Assembly: GCA_027064845.1 (NCBI GenBank)
Contig: JAMOPC010000455.1
Span: 1-7,084, forward strand
Direction: 5' to 3'
Source of the DNA: Desulfurococcales archaeon
Lineage (GTDB): Archaea > Thermoproteota > Thermoprotei_A > Sulfolobales > Desulfurococcaceae
DNA: 7,084 nucleotides
Positions 1-6,453 of the stretch are shown here, one piece after another. Made by a program: the position numbers and the translations under genes. Below the pieces are notes generated by a model. That model was not told where the DNA came from, searched no databases, and saw only the letters and a list, made by a program, of their open reading frames with translations. Each line of letters starts with the position of its first letter. The first letter of the stretch is position 1.

Positions 1-1653
1 TGGGTCGAAATAGAGTCTTACCTTGATCTTTGACTGAGTATTTAGTATTGGTGTTATGTCGTAGACTTTGCTTAGGTTAAAGGTGTTCTGTGGTAATTGT
101 TTCGGTAATTGTCCAAGTATAGAAGCCCTTATTTCTCCTTTTATTGGAGTGGTTGTGTTGGGGAATACTATTTCGATCTTAGCGTGTTTGCCGAAAATTG
201 ATTCTATTACTTTACCATTTAAAGCAGTGTTTCTTGCTTCTATAACGACTCTCTTCGTGTGTTGTGCTTCTATTACTAGTCTTTCAGTTTTTTCGCTCAT
301 GAAGTATGCTTTGATTTCTTCTGTTTTCTCGACGTCTCTATAAGTTATTATCTTGTCTTCAATATTGTTTGCTTCAAGCACTGTTCCATTAACGACTATG
401 TAGAGGTTTTTAGCTAATGAAGCGTTTTCAGGTGTGAATATTAGTTTATTATATGTCTTGTTGTTGAGTAGTAGTTTTATTCCATCGCTTCCCTCTATTA
501 TTGCTTTGCTTCCCTCTACTGACTGATTTAGAACTTGAGGAACTAATCTTCTATATGTAAATTGTACAGCGTATAGGTTTATTGAATAATATTCTCCGTA
601 TCCATTGATCTTTATAATGATCTTGTTCTTATCGAGAATTATTTCTCCGTCTACATGTAGCTTCTTTATCTTGGTAATTCCTTTATCGTCCATAGAGAAT
701 CCTTTTCTATAATCTCCCATTGCATTTAGGTATCCATTGATCTTGAAGTTTACTATTAATAAGTGTCCTTGGCCTTCTCCTTTAATATCTATTTTTATAG
801 CGGTATCTACTTTTGTTGCATTGATTATGTATTCGTTTATCTGATAAATTGTTTCTATTTTGTCTGTTCTAGTACTTGAGTAAGTTATTACGTATTTACC
901 AGTGGAAGGATCATATATGGGTGGTTGTATTTGTATTCTGAAGATAGACGATAGTATTTGTGCGAACATGAATAGTGTTAATTGGTCCTTTGAGTATGCT
1001 TTGAAATTCGTTGTTGTAGTTATCGTTTGTTTATTGAGATCTGTTACTTGTTTCATTGAGTACTCAATATCTATTCTTTGCCCGTAGAGTACTATGTATG
1101 CATTCTTAGTAGTTATAGTTGTAGTGCTTGTATTAGTTTCTTCATCATAGCTTCCTTGTATAGTGAACGGAAGATTGAAACTTATATTTATTTCCTGTGT
1201 CTCGAGGACTAGGTTTATAGAACCATTGATCTTTATTTGTCCATGAAATTCTTTGTTTTCTCCATGTATTTTTGCATCAATTGTTGCTAAGAATTTTGTG
1301 TCTGCCATATCTAGTGTTTCATTATAATATCTTATTTCTCCGTTAAGCATTCCTTTCAGGAATAGTTTTTCTTCACTAAGATCTAGCGTGAAATTACCAT
1401 GTCCTGTATTATTATATTCTGGTGATAGTACGTGTTCTAGTGTGTCTGAGAATACTATTGTACTATTCTTTGGGCTAAGCTTTGTGTCTAGGTATAGTTT
1501 GTGTTTGAACGGTATATTCGGTATACCCGGTTGATCGTTTCCTCCTATTGAGTAGGCAATGCTTATAGTAGAGTTTATGATAGGTACTGTGAATGATGTA
1601 ATCATTAGTACTAGGAGTAATAAACTATATATTTGCTTATACAATCCAAACAT
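1..1653 (-). CDS. large secreted, sequon-rich beta protein of unknown function (3' end cut off by window edge)
   Basis: An uninterrupted reading frame of 551 codons runs from ATG at 1653 to the left edge, with no stop. The protein begins with a signal-peptide-like segment: Lys at residue 6, then a hydrophobic stretch over about residues 8-28 (IYSLLLLVLMITSF). The remainder is hydrophilic and alternates like beta strands. I count 15 N-X-S/T sequons (for example N27, N87, N143, N278, N422 and N526) and no cysteine, as expected for a glycosylated surface protein of a hyperthermophile. A short I/F-K-I-N-G motif recurs at about residues 140-144, 303-307 and 347-351. I do not recognise a family; an S-layer-associated protein, a solute-binding protein or a beta-solenoid are all possible. 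The GGAGG site directly abuts ATG 1653, so either the message is leaderless or translation starts at TTG 1644 (codon 4). The coding evidence is strong and the function is unknown. Confidence 0.88.
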   Translation of the reverse strand, partial: MFGLYKQIYSLLLLVLMITSFTVPIINSTISIAYSIGGNDQPGIPNIPFKHKLYLDTKLSPKNSTIVFSDTLEHVLSPEYNNTGHGNFTLDLSEEKLFLKGMLNGEIRYYNETLDMADTKFLATIDAKIHGENKEFHGQIKINGSINLVLETQEINISFNLPFTIQGSYDEETNTSTTTITTKNAYIVLYGQRIDIEYSMKQVTDLNKQTITTTTNFKAYSKDQLTLFMFAQILSSIFRIQIQPPIYDPSTGKYVITYSSTRTDKIETIYQINEYIINATKVDTAIKIDIKGEGQGHLLIVNFKINGYLNAMGDYRKGFSMDDKGITKIKKLHVDGEIILDKNKIIIKINGYGEYYSINLYAVQFTYRRLVPQVLNQSVEGSKAIIEGSDGIKLLLNNKTYNKLIFTPENASLAKNLYIVVNGTVLEANNIEDKIITYRDVEKTEEIKAYFMSEKTERLVIEAQHTKRVVIEARNTALNGKVIESIFGKHAKIEIVFPNTTTPIKGEIRASILGQLPKQLPQNTFNLSKVYDITPILNTQSKIKVRLYFDP

Positions 1654-1670
1654 CCTCCATACATTAGCCT

Positions 1671-1682
1671 GTAAATATATAG
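1671..1682 (-). promoter_or_regulatory. candidate TATA box for the secreted-protein gene
   Basis: On the minus strand this reads TATATATTTAC. Its centre is about 25 nt upstream of ATG 1653, the usual archaeal TATA-to-transcript-start distance, so it would give a leaderless or nearly leaderless message. A second A/T-rich candidate lies at about 1696-1710 (minus strand AAAAATATTTAT). That one would give a leader of roughly 23 nt carrying the GGAGG site at 1654-1658. The sequence alone does not decide between them. Confidence 0.4.
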
Positions 1683-1736
1683 GTAATAGCTCTACATAAA
1701 TATTTTTATTGAAACTGTTCCGGTTTGGCTGTTTAA

Positions 1737-1751
1737 CTATTCGAATAATAG
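1737..1751. repeat. 15-bp inverted repeat (5-bp arms, 5-bp centre)
   Basis: CTATT at 1737-1741 and AATAG at 1747-1751 are perfect reverse complements flanking CGAAT. The element lies in the gap between the DUF58 gene and the secreted-protein gene, upstream of the latter's candidate TATA boxes. It could be an operator half-site pair or a weak RNA hairpin. It is short enough to be chance in AT-rich DNA. Confidence 0.35.
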
Positions 1752-1768
1752 AATGAGCTTTTATGATT

Positions 1769-1783
1769 AATGATTGAATCATT
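1769..1783. repeat. 15-bp near-perfect palindrome (AATGATT-G-AATCATT)
   Basis: The 7-bp arms at 1769-1775 and 1777-1783 are exact reverse complements around a single G. A one-base loop cannot form a normal RNA hairpin, so a protein-binding dyad is more natural than a terminator. It lies just beyond the DUF58 stop codon and about 120 bp upstream of the secreted-protein start. Its centre is 32 bp, about three helical turns, from the inverted repeat centred at 1744. Confidence 0.45.
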
Positions 1784-1790
1784 GGATTAG

Positions 1791-2675
1791 TTATGAAATA
1801 ATTCTTTGTCTTGAGAAGATATACGTATTTATGACTTTGTGTTTAGTTTCTCTTGCTTCTTGAATGGTTTTTAGTTCTAGATAATATGGTGTAGCTTTCC
1901 TAATGTATGCTCTACACTTTAAGATATGTATTTTTATCTTATCATAGACTTTTGATACGTTTCCATAAATTAGCTTTCCCGTTGGAGATTTATAGAAAAG
2001 ATAAGCTTTTCTTAGTGGTGGGTATTGTTCATGTATTGACGAAGATATTATTATTGATAGGGAGGAGTTAAGTGCTCTAGCAACTATTCCTAATTTATTA
2101 TAGGTTTGTGGTTTGTGTGCATAATCGGTTATTAGTATAATGTCTCTTAAGTTCTTGAAATTCGGGAGTAGTTTGATCAATGTCTCTATGCTTTCACCAA
2201 TACTACCCCATGGTTCTCCACATATCGTTTTCGTTAAGAACTTAAGATTATCGCTTGGCTTAGTGTATGGTGATAAGATATAGTTTTCCCCATTGAGGAT
2301 TACTAGGTAGGTTGTGTCTTCGAGTTTTCTAGATACGGATAATAATATTGACGCAATATATATTGCTATAAATGGTTTTTCCCAATACATCATTGACTTG
2401 GACAAGTCTAGAGCAATTAGTACTTCTACTCTCCTCTCGCTCATGAATTCTTTGACAATGAGTTGTTGTTCCTCCCCTTTTATCAGACGTGCTGAAAGCC
2501 TCCAATCAACATATCTTATATCGTCTCCATAACTATATGGTCGGAAATCAATGTATTCAAAACCAGCTCCCTTGATCACTGATCTACCGGCTCCATGTAG
2601 GGGGGATTCTGTATCAACAATTCCTGTCTTAATTGCTTCCATAGATATTCTGCATATGTCTTTATCATGCATCAT
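1791..2675 (-). CDS. DUF58 family protein with vWA/MIDAS-like domain (MoxR partner)
   Basis: This is a complete 294-residue protein. The DUF58 block is clear: HGAGRSVIKGAGFEY (about 27-41), then FRPYSYGDDIRYVDWRLSAR (44-63), corresponding to the family's R-x-Y-x-x-G-D-D-x-R-x-x-D-W core. A vWA-like fold follows, with MIDAS motif DLSKS (D90, S92, S94) and a later acidic ITD (D184). No signal peptide or membrane helix is visible, so it should be cytosolic. DUF58 proteins typically pair with MoxR AAA+ ATPases. The likely partner is the MoxR gene at 3712, which is on the opposite strand rather than adjacent in the same operon as is usual. The start is the first of two consecutive ATGs at 2675, with GTGAT at 2681-2685 as a Shine-Dalgarno-like match 5 nt upstream. 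Family assignment is firm; the precise role is inferred. Confidence 0.93.
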   Translation of the reverse strand: MMHDKDICRISMEAIKTGIVDTESPLHGAGRSVIKGAGFEYIDFRPYSYGDDIRYVDWRLSARLIKGEEQQLIVKEFMSERRVEVLIALDLSKSMMYWEKPFIAIYIASILLSVSRKLEDTTYLVILNGENYILSPYTKPSDNLKFLTKTICGEPWGSIGESIETLIKLLPNFKNLRDIILITDYAHKPQTYNKLGIVARALNSSLSIIISSSIHEQYPPLRKAYLFYKSPTGKLIYGNVSKVYDKIKIHILKCRAYIRKATPYYLELKTIQEARETKHKVINTYIFSRQRIIS

Positions 2676-2715
2676 TCTTAATCACTTAGCTATCTTTACT
2701 CTATTATTCTATCGT

Positions 2716-2724
2716 ATTTTTTAA
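2716..2724 (-). promoter_or_regulatory. candidate TATA element for the DUF58 gene
   Basis: On the minus strand this reads TTAAAAAAT, preceded by CCAA. It is about 45 nt upstream of ATG 2675. A transcript start roughly 25 nt downstream would leave a leader of about 20 nt containing the GTGAT site. It was picked by position and composition only. Confidence 0.3.
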
Positions 2725-2786
2725 TTGGTTTTGTCTATGAGGAGATTATAATGTTATCCAAATTTTCGAACAAATGTATCTACGCG

Positions 2787-2797
2787 ATATATTTATC
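2787..2797 (+). promoter_or_regulatory. candidate TATA box for the plus-strand operon
   Basis: ATATATTTATC lies in the divergent intergenic region about 70 nt upstream of the TTG start at 2863. It would place transcription start near 2818 and give a leader of about 45 nt. An alternative A/T-rich element at about 2820-2830 (TGTAAAATATC) would give a shorter leader of about 10-15 nt that could still include the GGTG site. Confidence 0.35.
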
Positions 2798-2806
2798 AAT
2801 ATGCTC

Positions 2807-2822
2807 ACATATATGGATATGT
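2807..2822. repeat. inverted repeat ACATAT-ATGG-ATATGT in the divergent promoter region
   Basis: The perfect 6-bp arms at 2807-2812 and 2817-2822 flank a 4-bp centre. The element sits about 20 bp downstream of the candidate TATA box at 2787, overlapping the predicted transcript start of the plus-strand operon. That is a typical place for an archaeal repressor operator. Chance occurrence in AT-rich DNA cannot be excluded. Confidence 0.35.
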
Positions 2823-2862
2823 AAAATATCTATGGAGAACTAGTGGTTTATGGTGTCTTTAT

Positions 2863-3699
2863 TTGAAATTTTACGACTATGAAGAACTACGTGGATTCAA
2901 TATATATGATTCGATAGGATTATATTACGGGTTTGTGTGCGGTATTGTGTATAGGGAGGACAATGTATATGTTAAGGCTTGTATACGGGTTGTTGCAGAG
3001 GATAGTGTGCCGGACGTGGATTTATTGAAGAAAATGCTTCGTTCTAAGAATATATTTGTGGAAGATGATAGTTTAGATGTTCTTGTTAGTTTAGCTAGAG
3101 AACATGGACTCGATATTACATACAAGGTTGTTGATCAAAACATAGAGCTTGTAAAGGGAATATTCCCTGTCTCAGAGATCGAGTTAATAGACGAATATTA
3201 TGAAGGACCCATAAGGAAAGGAGTAATATTATTAAATACTCCGAGAGAAGCACTTTATAGGGGTAGGAAAATCGAAGCATCATCCCCCGTTCCTTTACCT
3301 GAGAAAATTGTCGGAAAACTCGTTATAAGTAAGAAGAACGGAGTATTGGGTAAGGCATATAGTATTGTTATAGGTCCTGGACACCCTGGTCTTAGAGTTA
3401 AAAGGCTTAAAGAACTTAAAGGATACATATCTTGGCTTAAATTCTTGAGCGATATTAAGAAAAGGGATCCCAAATTATATAAGAAACTCGCGGCCATAAA
3501 GGATCCCCTTATGCATAGAAGGATTGCATTAGAAGAATATGATTTATTAGTAAGTGAAATAAGGAAAAGAAACATTCCCGAAAAGATCATCAAGGAGATC
3601 GATAAATATATAGTCTCTAGTGAAGAAGAATTCTCCTTATTCATAGATATTCCTTGGCCTAAGATCCTTGTTGTCAATGAAATTGTTATCGTTGAATAA
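2863..3699 (+). CDS. PRC-barrel-like protein, probably two copies with helical insertions
   Basis: A 278-residue protein with no signal peptide or membrane helix, hence probably cytosolic. The N-terminus (LRGFNIYDSIGLYYGFV, about 9-25, then VYVKACIRV to residue 43) resembles the start of a PRC-barrel, and GIFPVSEIELID (99-110) resembles its closing strand. The pattern recurs: KLVISKKNGVLGKAYSIVIG (152-171) and a closing FIDIPWPKILVVNEIVIVE (260-278). A charged helical segment is inserted each time (about 50-97 and 181-255). PRC-barrels act as small interaction modules in RNA-processing and photosynthetic contexts. It is the first gene of the operon and ends 12 bp before the MoxR start. No in-frame ATG fits. 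TTG at 2863 is preceded by GGTG at 2852-2855 with 7-nt spacing. The coding call is firm; the domain assignment is by eye. Confidence 0.82.
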   Translation: MKFYDYEELRGFNIYDSIGLYYGFVCGIVYREDNVYVKACIRVVAEDSVPDVDLLKKMLRSKNIFVEDDSLDVLVSLAREHGLDITYKVVDQNIELVKGIFPVSEIELIDEYYEGPIRKGVILLNTPREALYRGRKIEASSPVPLPEKIVGKLVISKKNGVLGKAYSIVIGPGHPGLRVKRLKELKGYISWLKFLSDIKKRDPKLYKKLAAIKDPLMHRRIALEEYDLLVSEIRKRNIPEKIIKEIDKYIVSSEEEFSLFIDIPWPKILVVNEIVIVE

Positions 3700-3701
3700 T
3701 T

Positions 3702-3707
3702 GGTGGG
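3702..3707 (+). promoter_or_regulatory. Shine-Dalgarno site that sets the MoxR start at 3712
   Basis: The GGTGGG run (core GGTG, 3702-3705) lies 6 nt before ATG 3712. The longer in-frame alternatives, TTG 3700 and GTG 3703, overlap this site and are unlikely starts. Confidence 0.7.
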
Positions 3708-3711
3708 ATTA

Positions 3712-4758
3712 ATGGATCTTAGTATTAATGAAATAAAAGAGAAAACTGAAAAGATATTAAGAGAACTAAGCAGGGTTATAATTGGTTATGATCAAGAGCT
3801 TAGATATATTCTTGTATCGTTGCTTGGTAATGGCCATGTATTGCTTGAAGGTGTTCCAGGAATCGCTAAGACTACTTTGGCTAGAGCACTTACTAGACTA
3901 ATTGGTTTGTCTGAAAAGGAATTAAGAGTTATTAATGGTGTGCCTTATAAAGGGTTTTCGCGAATCCAGTTCACACCTGATCTTATGCCCGGAGACATTG
4001 TTGGAAGTCTTATATATAATCCTAAGAAACTTGATTTTGAGCCAAGACTGGGGCCTATTTTTGCATATATTGTGTTAGCGGATGAGATAAACCGAGCAAC
4101 TCCCCGAACACAGAGCGCTATGCTTCAAGCTATGCAGGAGAGAGAAGTAACTATTGGTGATAAGACATATCCTCTTGAAGATAGGTGTTCTGGAAAGTTC
4201 TTCTTCGTAATTGCTACTCAGAACCCTGTTGAGCAAGAAGGGACTTATCCATTGCCAGAAGCCCAGCTTGACAGGTTTATGATGAGGATCATAATGGGTT
4301 ATCCAGCAAGCCTTGAGGAGGAGAAAAATATTCTCAGATTACACTCTATGAAGCTCCGTGAACCGCTTGAAGAGCTTAAACCCGTTATTAAGCCCGAATG
4401 GATCGTTGAAGCACAAAACACTATTGCCGAGAAAGTAATTGTACCAGATGACACAATAGAGTATATATCTAGGATAGTTAGAGCTACTAGACCAGAGATC
4501 GTAGAGCCTATGGCGAAGTATTTCGAGCTAGGAGTTAGTCCTCGTGGAGGAATACAGTTAATGAAAGCGTCTAAAGCCTATGCAGCGATGAGGGGCTCTG
4601 AAACTGTTGAACCAAGAGATGTTGATGCCGTTCTATTTCCTGTTCTAAATCATAGAGTCATACCAAGTGTTGATAAGATAATAGAGTATGGGGGCGGCTT
4701 TAAGGCTAGGATAAGAGTTATTCGAGAGGGACTCGATTATTTGAAGAAATTCATTTAG
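3712..4758 (+). CDS. MoxR-family AAA+ ATPase
   Basis: A complete 348-residue cytosolic ATPase. Motifs in order: Walker A GVPGIAKT (about 47-54) in the MoxR context HVLLEGVPGIAKTTLA, Walker B VLADEIN (121-127), sensor 1 ATQNP (168-172), the LPEAQLDRF segment (181-189) carrying the likely arginine finger, and a C-terminal lid with the sensor-2-like GVSPRGG (274-280). Length is normal for the family and no key residue is missing. MoxR proteins form rings that remodel or activate partners, commonly DUF58/vWA proteins. The only such partner here is the divergent gene ending at 1791. The start is ATG 3712 because GGTG at 3702 is correctly spaced from it. The gene sits 12 bp after the PRC-barrel-like gene and 16 bp before the ABC ATPase, so it is very probably co-transcribed with both. 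Confidence 0.97.
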   Translation: MDLSINEIKEKTEKILRELSRVIIGYDQELRYILVSLLGNGHVLLEGVPGIAKTTLARALTRLIGLSEKELRVINGVPYKGFSRIQFTPDLMPGDIVGSLIYNPKKLDFEPRLGPIFAYIVLADEINRATPRTQSAMLQAMQEREVTIGDKTYPLEDRCSGKFFFVIATQNPVEQEGTYPLPEAQLDRFMMRIIMGYPASLEEEKNILRLHSMKLREPLEELKPVIKPEWIVEAQNTIAEKVIVPDDTIEYISRIVRATRPEIVEPMAKYFELGVSPRGGIQLMKASKAYAAMRGSETVEPRDVDAVLFPVLNHRVIPSVDKIIEYGGGFKARIRVIREGLDYLKKFI

Positions 4759-4763
4759 TCACA

Positions 4764-4768
4764 AGGTG
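4764..4768 (+). promoter_or_regulatory. Shine-Dalgarno site that sets the ABC ATPase start at 4775
   Basis: AGGTG lies 6 nt before ATG 4775. The upstream in-frame GTG at 4766 is part of this site, which argues against it as the start. Confidence 0.72.
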
Positions 4769-4774
4769 TTTCAT

Positions 4775-5695
4775 ATGGATGTTGTTGTCTTTGATAATGT
4801 GACTAAAATCTTTGGCGGATTGAAAGCAATTAAAGCACTTGATAATACATCCTTCAGAATCCCGTCAAGAGTTGTTGCTGGTTTATTAGGACCTAATGGC
4901 TCGGGTAAAACAACTAGTTTTAAACTAATAATGGGTTTTCTTAAACCGAATAGCGGGAAGATATTTGTTTTCGGAATGGATCCGTGGGTTAATGAATATA
5001 GTGTTAGGAGAAGGATCGGTTATCTTCCAGAAAAACCTGTTTATCCATATGTGAGTGTCTATAAATTCTTAAGACACATCGGGAGAATGCAAGGAGTTAG
5101 TAGTAATGAAGTGGAGATGTTTATTAAACTAGTTGGTTTAGAAAGATACAAGTTTATTAATATACGTGGTCTGAGTAGAGGCTATTTACAGAGACTTGGT
5201 TTAGCACAAGCCCTCATAGGTGATCCGGAACTACTACTTCTAGATGAGCCCACTGCTAATTTAGACCCTTTGTCTAGGAAACAGATACTTGAACTGATAA
5301 AGGATTTAAAGAAAGAACTTGGAATAACAATTATTGTCGCAACCCATATATTACCAGAACTTCAGGAAGTTGCTGATTATCTTGTATACATTAATAGGGG
5401 TAGAGTTATAGAATCGGGTAAGCTCGAAGACTTGACTCATAGATACTTTGTTCATGCATATTATTATATAGAGACAAATGAGCCTAGAAAACTAGCTTCT
5501 AAAATAATTATGGAGGAATATGTTAAAGCAATTGAGGTTAGGGATAATGGATTATTGATAAAGATAAACTCCGCCTATAAGGATGATCTTTTAGAACTAC
5601 TTACTTCTTCCAAAATCTCTGTTTATGTAAAGAATATAAGACATGTAACAACAGAGCTGGGTGAGCTTTATGAAAAATTATCGAGAGCCAGTTAA
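4775..5695 (+). CDS. ABC transporter ATP-binding protein (ABC-2/exporter type)
   Basis: A complete 306-residue nucleotide-binding subunit that should sit on the cytoplasmic face of the membrane and power the permease encoded next. Walker A GPNGSGKT (39-46), a Q-loop region GYLPEKP with Glu in place of the usual Gln (about residue 86), a divergent signature LSRGYLQRLGLAQAL (133-147), Walker B LLLLDEP (about 153-159), a D-loop ANLDP, and the H-loop in ATH (His about 191). Glu at the Q-loop and a non-LSGGQ signature are common in ABC-2/drug-exporter ATPases. The roughly 80-residue C-terminal extension is typical of that group. The gene overlaps the permease gene by 26 bp, implying coupled translation and an obligate complex. 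The start was chosen from the AGGTG site at 4764. The substrate cannot be told from sequence. Confidence 0.96.
   Translation: MDVVVFDNVTKIFGGLKAIKALDNTSFRIPSRVVAGLLGPNGSGKTTSFKLIMGFLKPNSGKIFVFGMDPWVNEYSVRRRIGYLPEKPVYPYVSVYKFLRHIGRMQGVSSNEVEMFIKLVGLERYKFINIRGLSRGYLQRLGLAQALIGDPELLLLDEPTANLDPLSRKQILELIKDLKKELGITIIVATHILPELQEVADYLVYINRGRVIESGKLEDLTHRYFVHAYYYIETNEPRKLASKIIMEEYVKAIEVRDNGLLIKINSAYKDDLLELLTSSKISVYVKNIRHVTTELGELYEKLSRAS
5659..5664 (+). promoter_or_regulatory. Shine-Dalgarno site for the permease, inside the ABC ATPase gene
   Basis: GGGTGA lies 5 nt before ATG 5670. It sits within the last codons of the ATPase gene, so ribosomes finishing the ATPase pass over it. The in-frame GTG at 5661 falls within the site and is unlikely to be the start. 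Confidence 0.7.
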
Positions 5696-6449
5696 GAGGA
5701 TTATGCTTCAATCCGAGTATTTATTGTCGCTGAAAGCTACAGCAATATATGTAATAGCTATCATTATTGGTATAATATTTTCATTAGCATCGATATACAG
5801 AGCTTATCCAATCATGTCCGCGTTTGGATTCATTGCTGGAATACTATTAGTGATACTACTCATAACCATAGCAGGATCAATGATTGACGAGATCAACGAG
5901 GGCCAAACACAGCTTTACCTAGCTACTGGGCTTTCTAGATCGGAATACGTTGTATCCTGGTACATAGTATCAATAGTCTATCCTGTACTAGCTGTTTTCC
6001 TAGCAATAGTGCTTCCAGTCCTAATAATTGATCCCCCAGCACTTTTAATCAGATTATCGCCATATTCGTCAACACTTGTTCCAACTCTACTCACATTTGC
6101 ATTTGCTATCTCTCTGCAATTACTCAATAATATTTCGTTAGGACTCATGTTTGGTTTAATGACTAAGAAGAAAGGTATTGCTTATCTAACAGTGGTCTTT
6201 ATAGCGTTTATACTACCAGTAGCCCTAGGAATAATTGTTAGTATGCTCGGTGCGATGACAGGGAGTTATGACGCATACCATTCTATTTATTTAATTCTAG
6301 TGCCCTTTGACCCATTGTTTTCATATATGATTTTCTCACAAGGACCCATACGTTTATCGGATACGGCTATTTTATTACCTCCACTTGTTACAACTATTAT
6401 TTCTATAGTATTGATGCTTCATCATGCTAAGAACAAGTTAGAGGTGTAG
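5670..6449 (+). CDS. ABC-2-like transporter permease subunit
   Basis: A 259-residue, strongly hydrophobic protein with about six predicted membrane helices: roughly 21-42, 50-71, 95-121, 136-160, 170-196 and 231-251. The loop between helices 2 and 3 (DEINEGQTQLYLATGLSRSEY, about 73-93) matches the ABC-2 pattern of an acidic-Gly coupling helix followed by a leucine/Ser-Arg segment that contacts the ATPase. It also has FDPLFSYM near the last helix, similar to ABC-2 families. With only one permease gene visible, it would form a homodimer or pair with a gene beyond the right edge. The first 26 bp overlap the ATPase gene and the stop is 4 bp before the next start. The ABC-2 label rests on topology and context rather than a diagnostic motif. 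Confidence 0.88.
   Translation: MKNYREPVKRIMLQSEYLLSLKATAIYVIAIIIGIIFSLASIYRAYPIMSAFGFIAGILLVILLITIAGSMIDEINEGQTQLYLATGLSRSEYVVSWYIVSIVYPVLAVFLAIVLPVLIIDPPALLIRLSPYSSTLVPTLLTFAFAISLQLLNNISLGLMFGLMTKKKGIAYLTVVFIAFILPVALGIIVSMLGAMTGSYDAYHSIYLILVPFDPLFSYMIFSQGPIRLSDTAILLPPLVTTIISIVLMLHHAKNKLEV
6441..6446 (+). promoter_or_regulatory. Shine-Dalgarno site for the gene starting at 6454
   Basis: GAGGTG forms the last two sense codons of the permease gene and lies 7 nt before ATG 6454. It supports both that start and translational coupling to the permease. Confidence 0.68.
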
Positions 6450-6453
6450 GGAT

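Noticed and set aside
68..343. Plus-strand ORF of 91 codons
   Set aside because: It lies entirely antisense to the 551-codon secreted-protein frame, has low-complexity composition and no ribosome binding site; a shadow ORF.
902..1087. Plus-strand ORF of 61 codons
   Set aside because: Antisense to the same long minus-strand frame; no initiation signal and no protein-like pattern.
1737..1783. Inverted repeats as a rho-independent-type terminator for DUF58
   Set aside because: The arms are short, the loop at 1776 is a single base, and no T-run follows on the minus strand, so termination is not supported.
2314..2532. Plus-strand ORF of 72 codons
   Set aside because: Antisense to the conserved DUF58 core, including the MIDAS region; a shadow.
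2925..3125. Minus-strand ORF of 66 codons
   Set aside because: Antisense to the PRC-barrel-like gene, with Ser/Thr-rich shadow composition.
3255..3677. Minus-strand ORF of 140 codons, somewhat hydrophobic
   Set aside because: Antisense to the PRC-barrel-like gene, whose frame has conserved-looking motifs and a good ribosome binding site; the hydrophobicity reflects the complement of Lys/Glu-rich codons.
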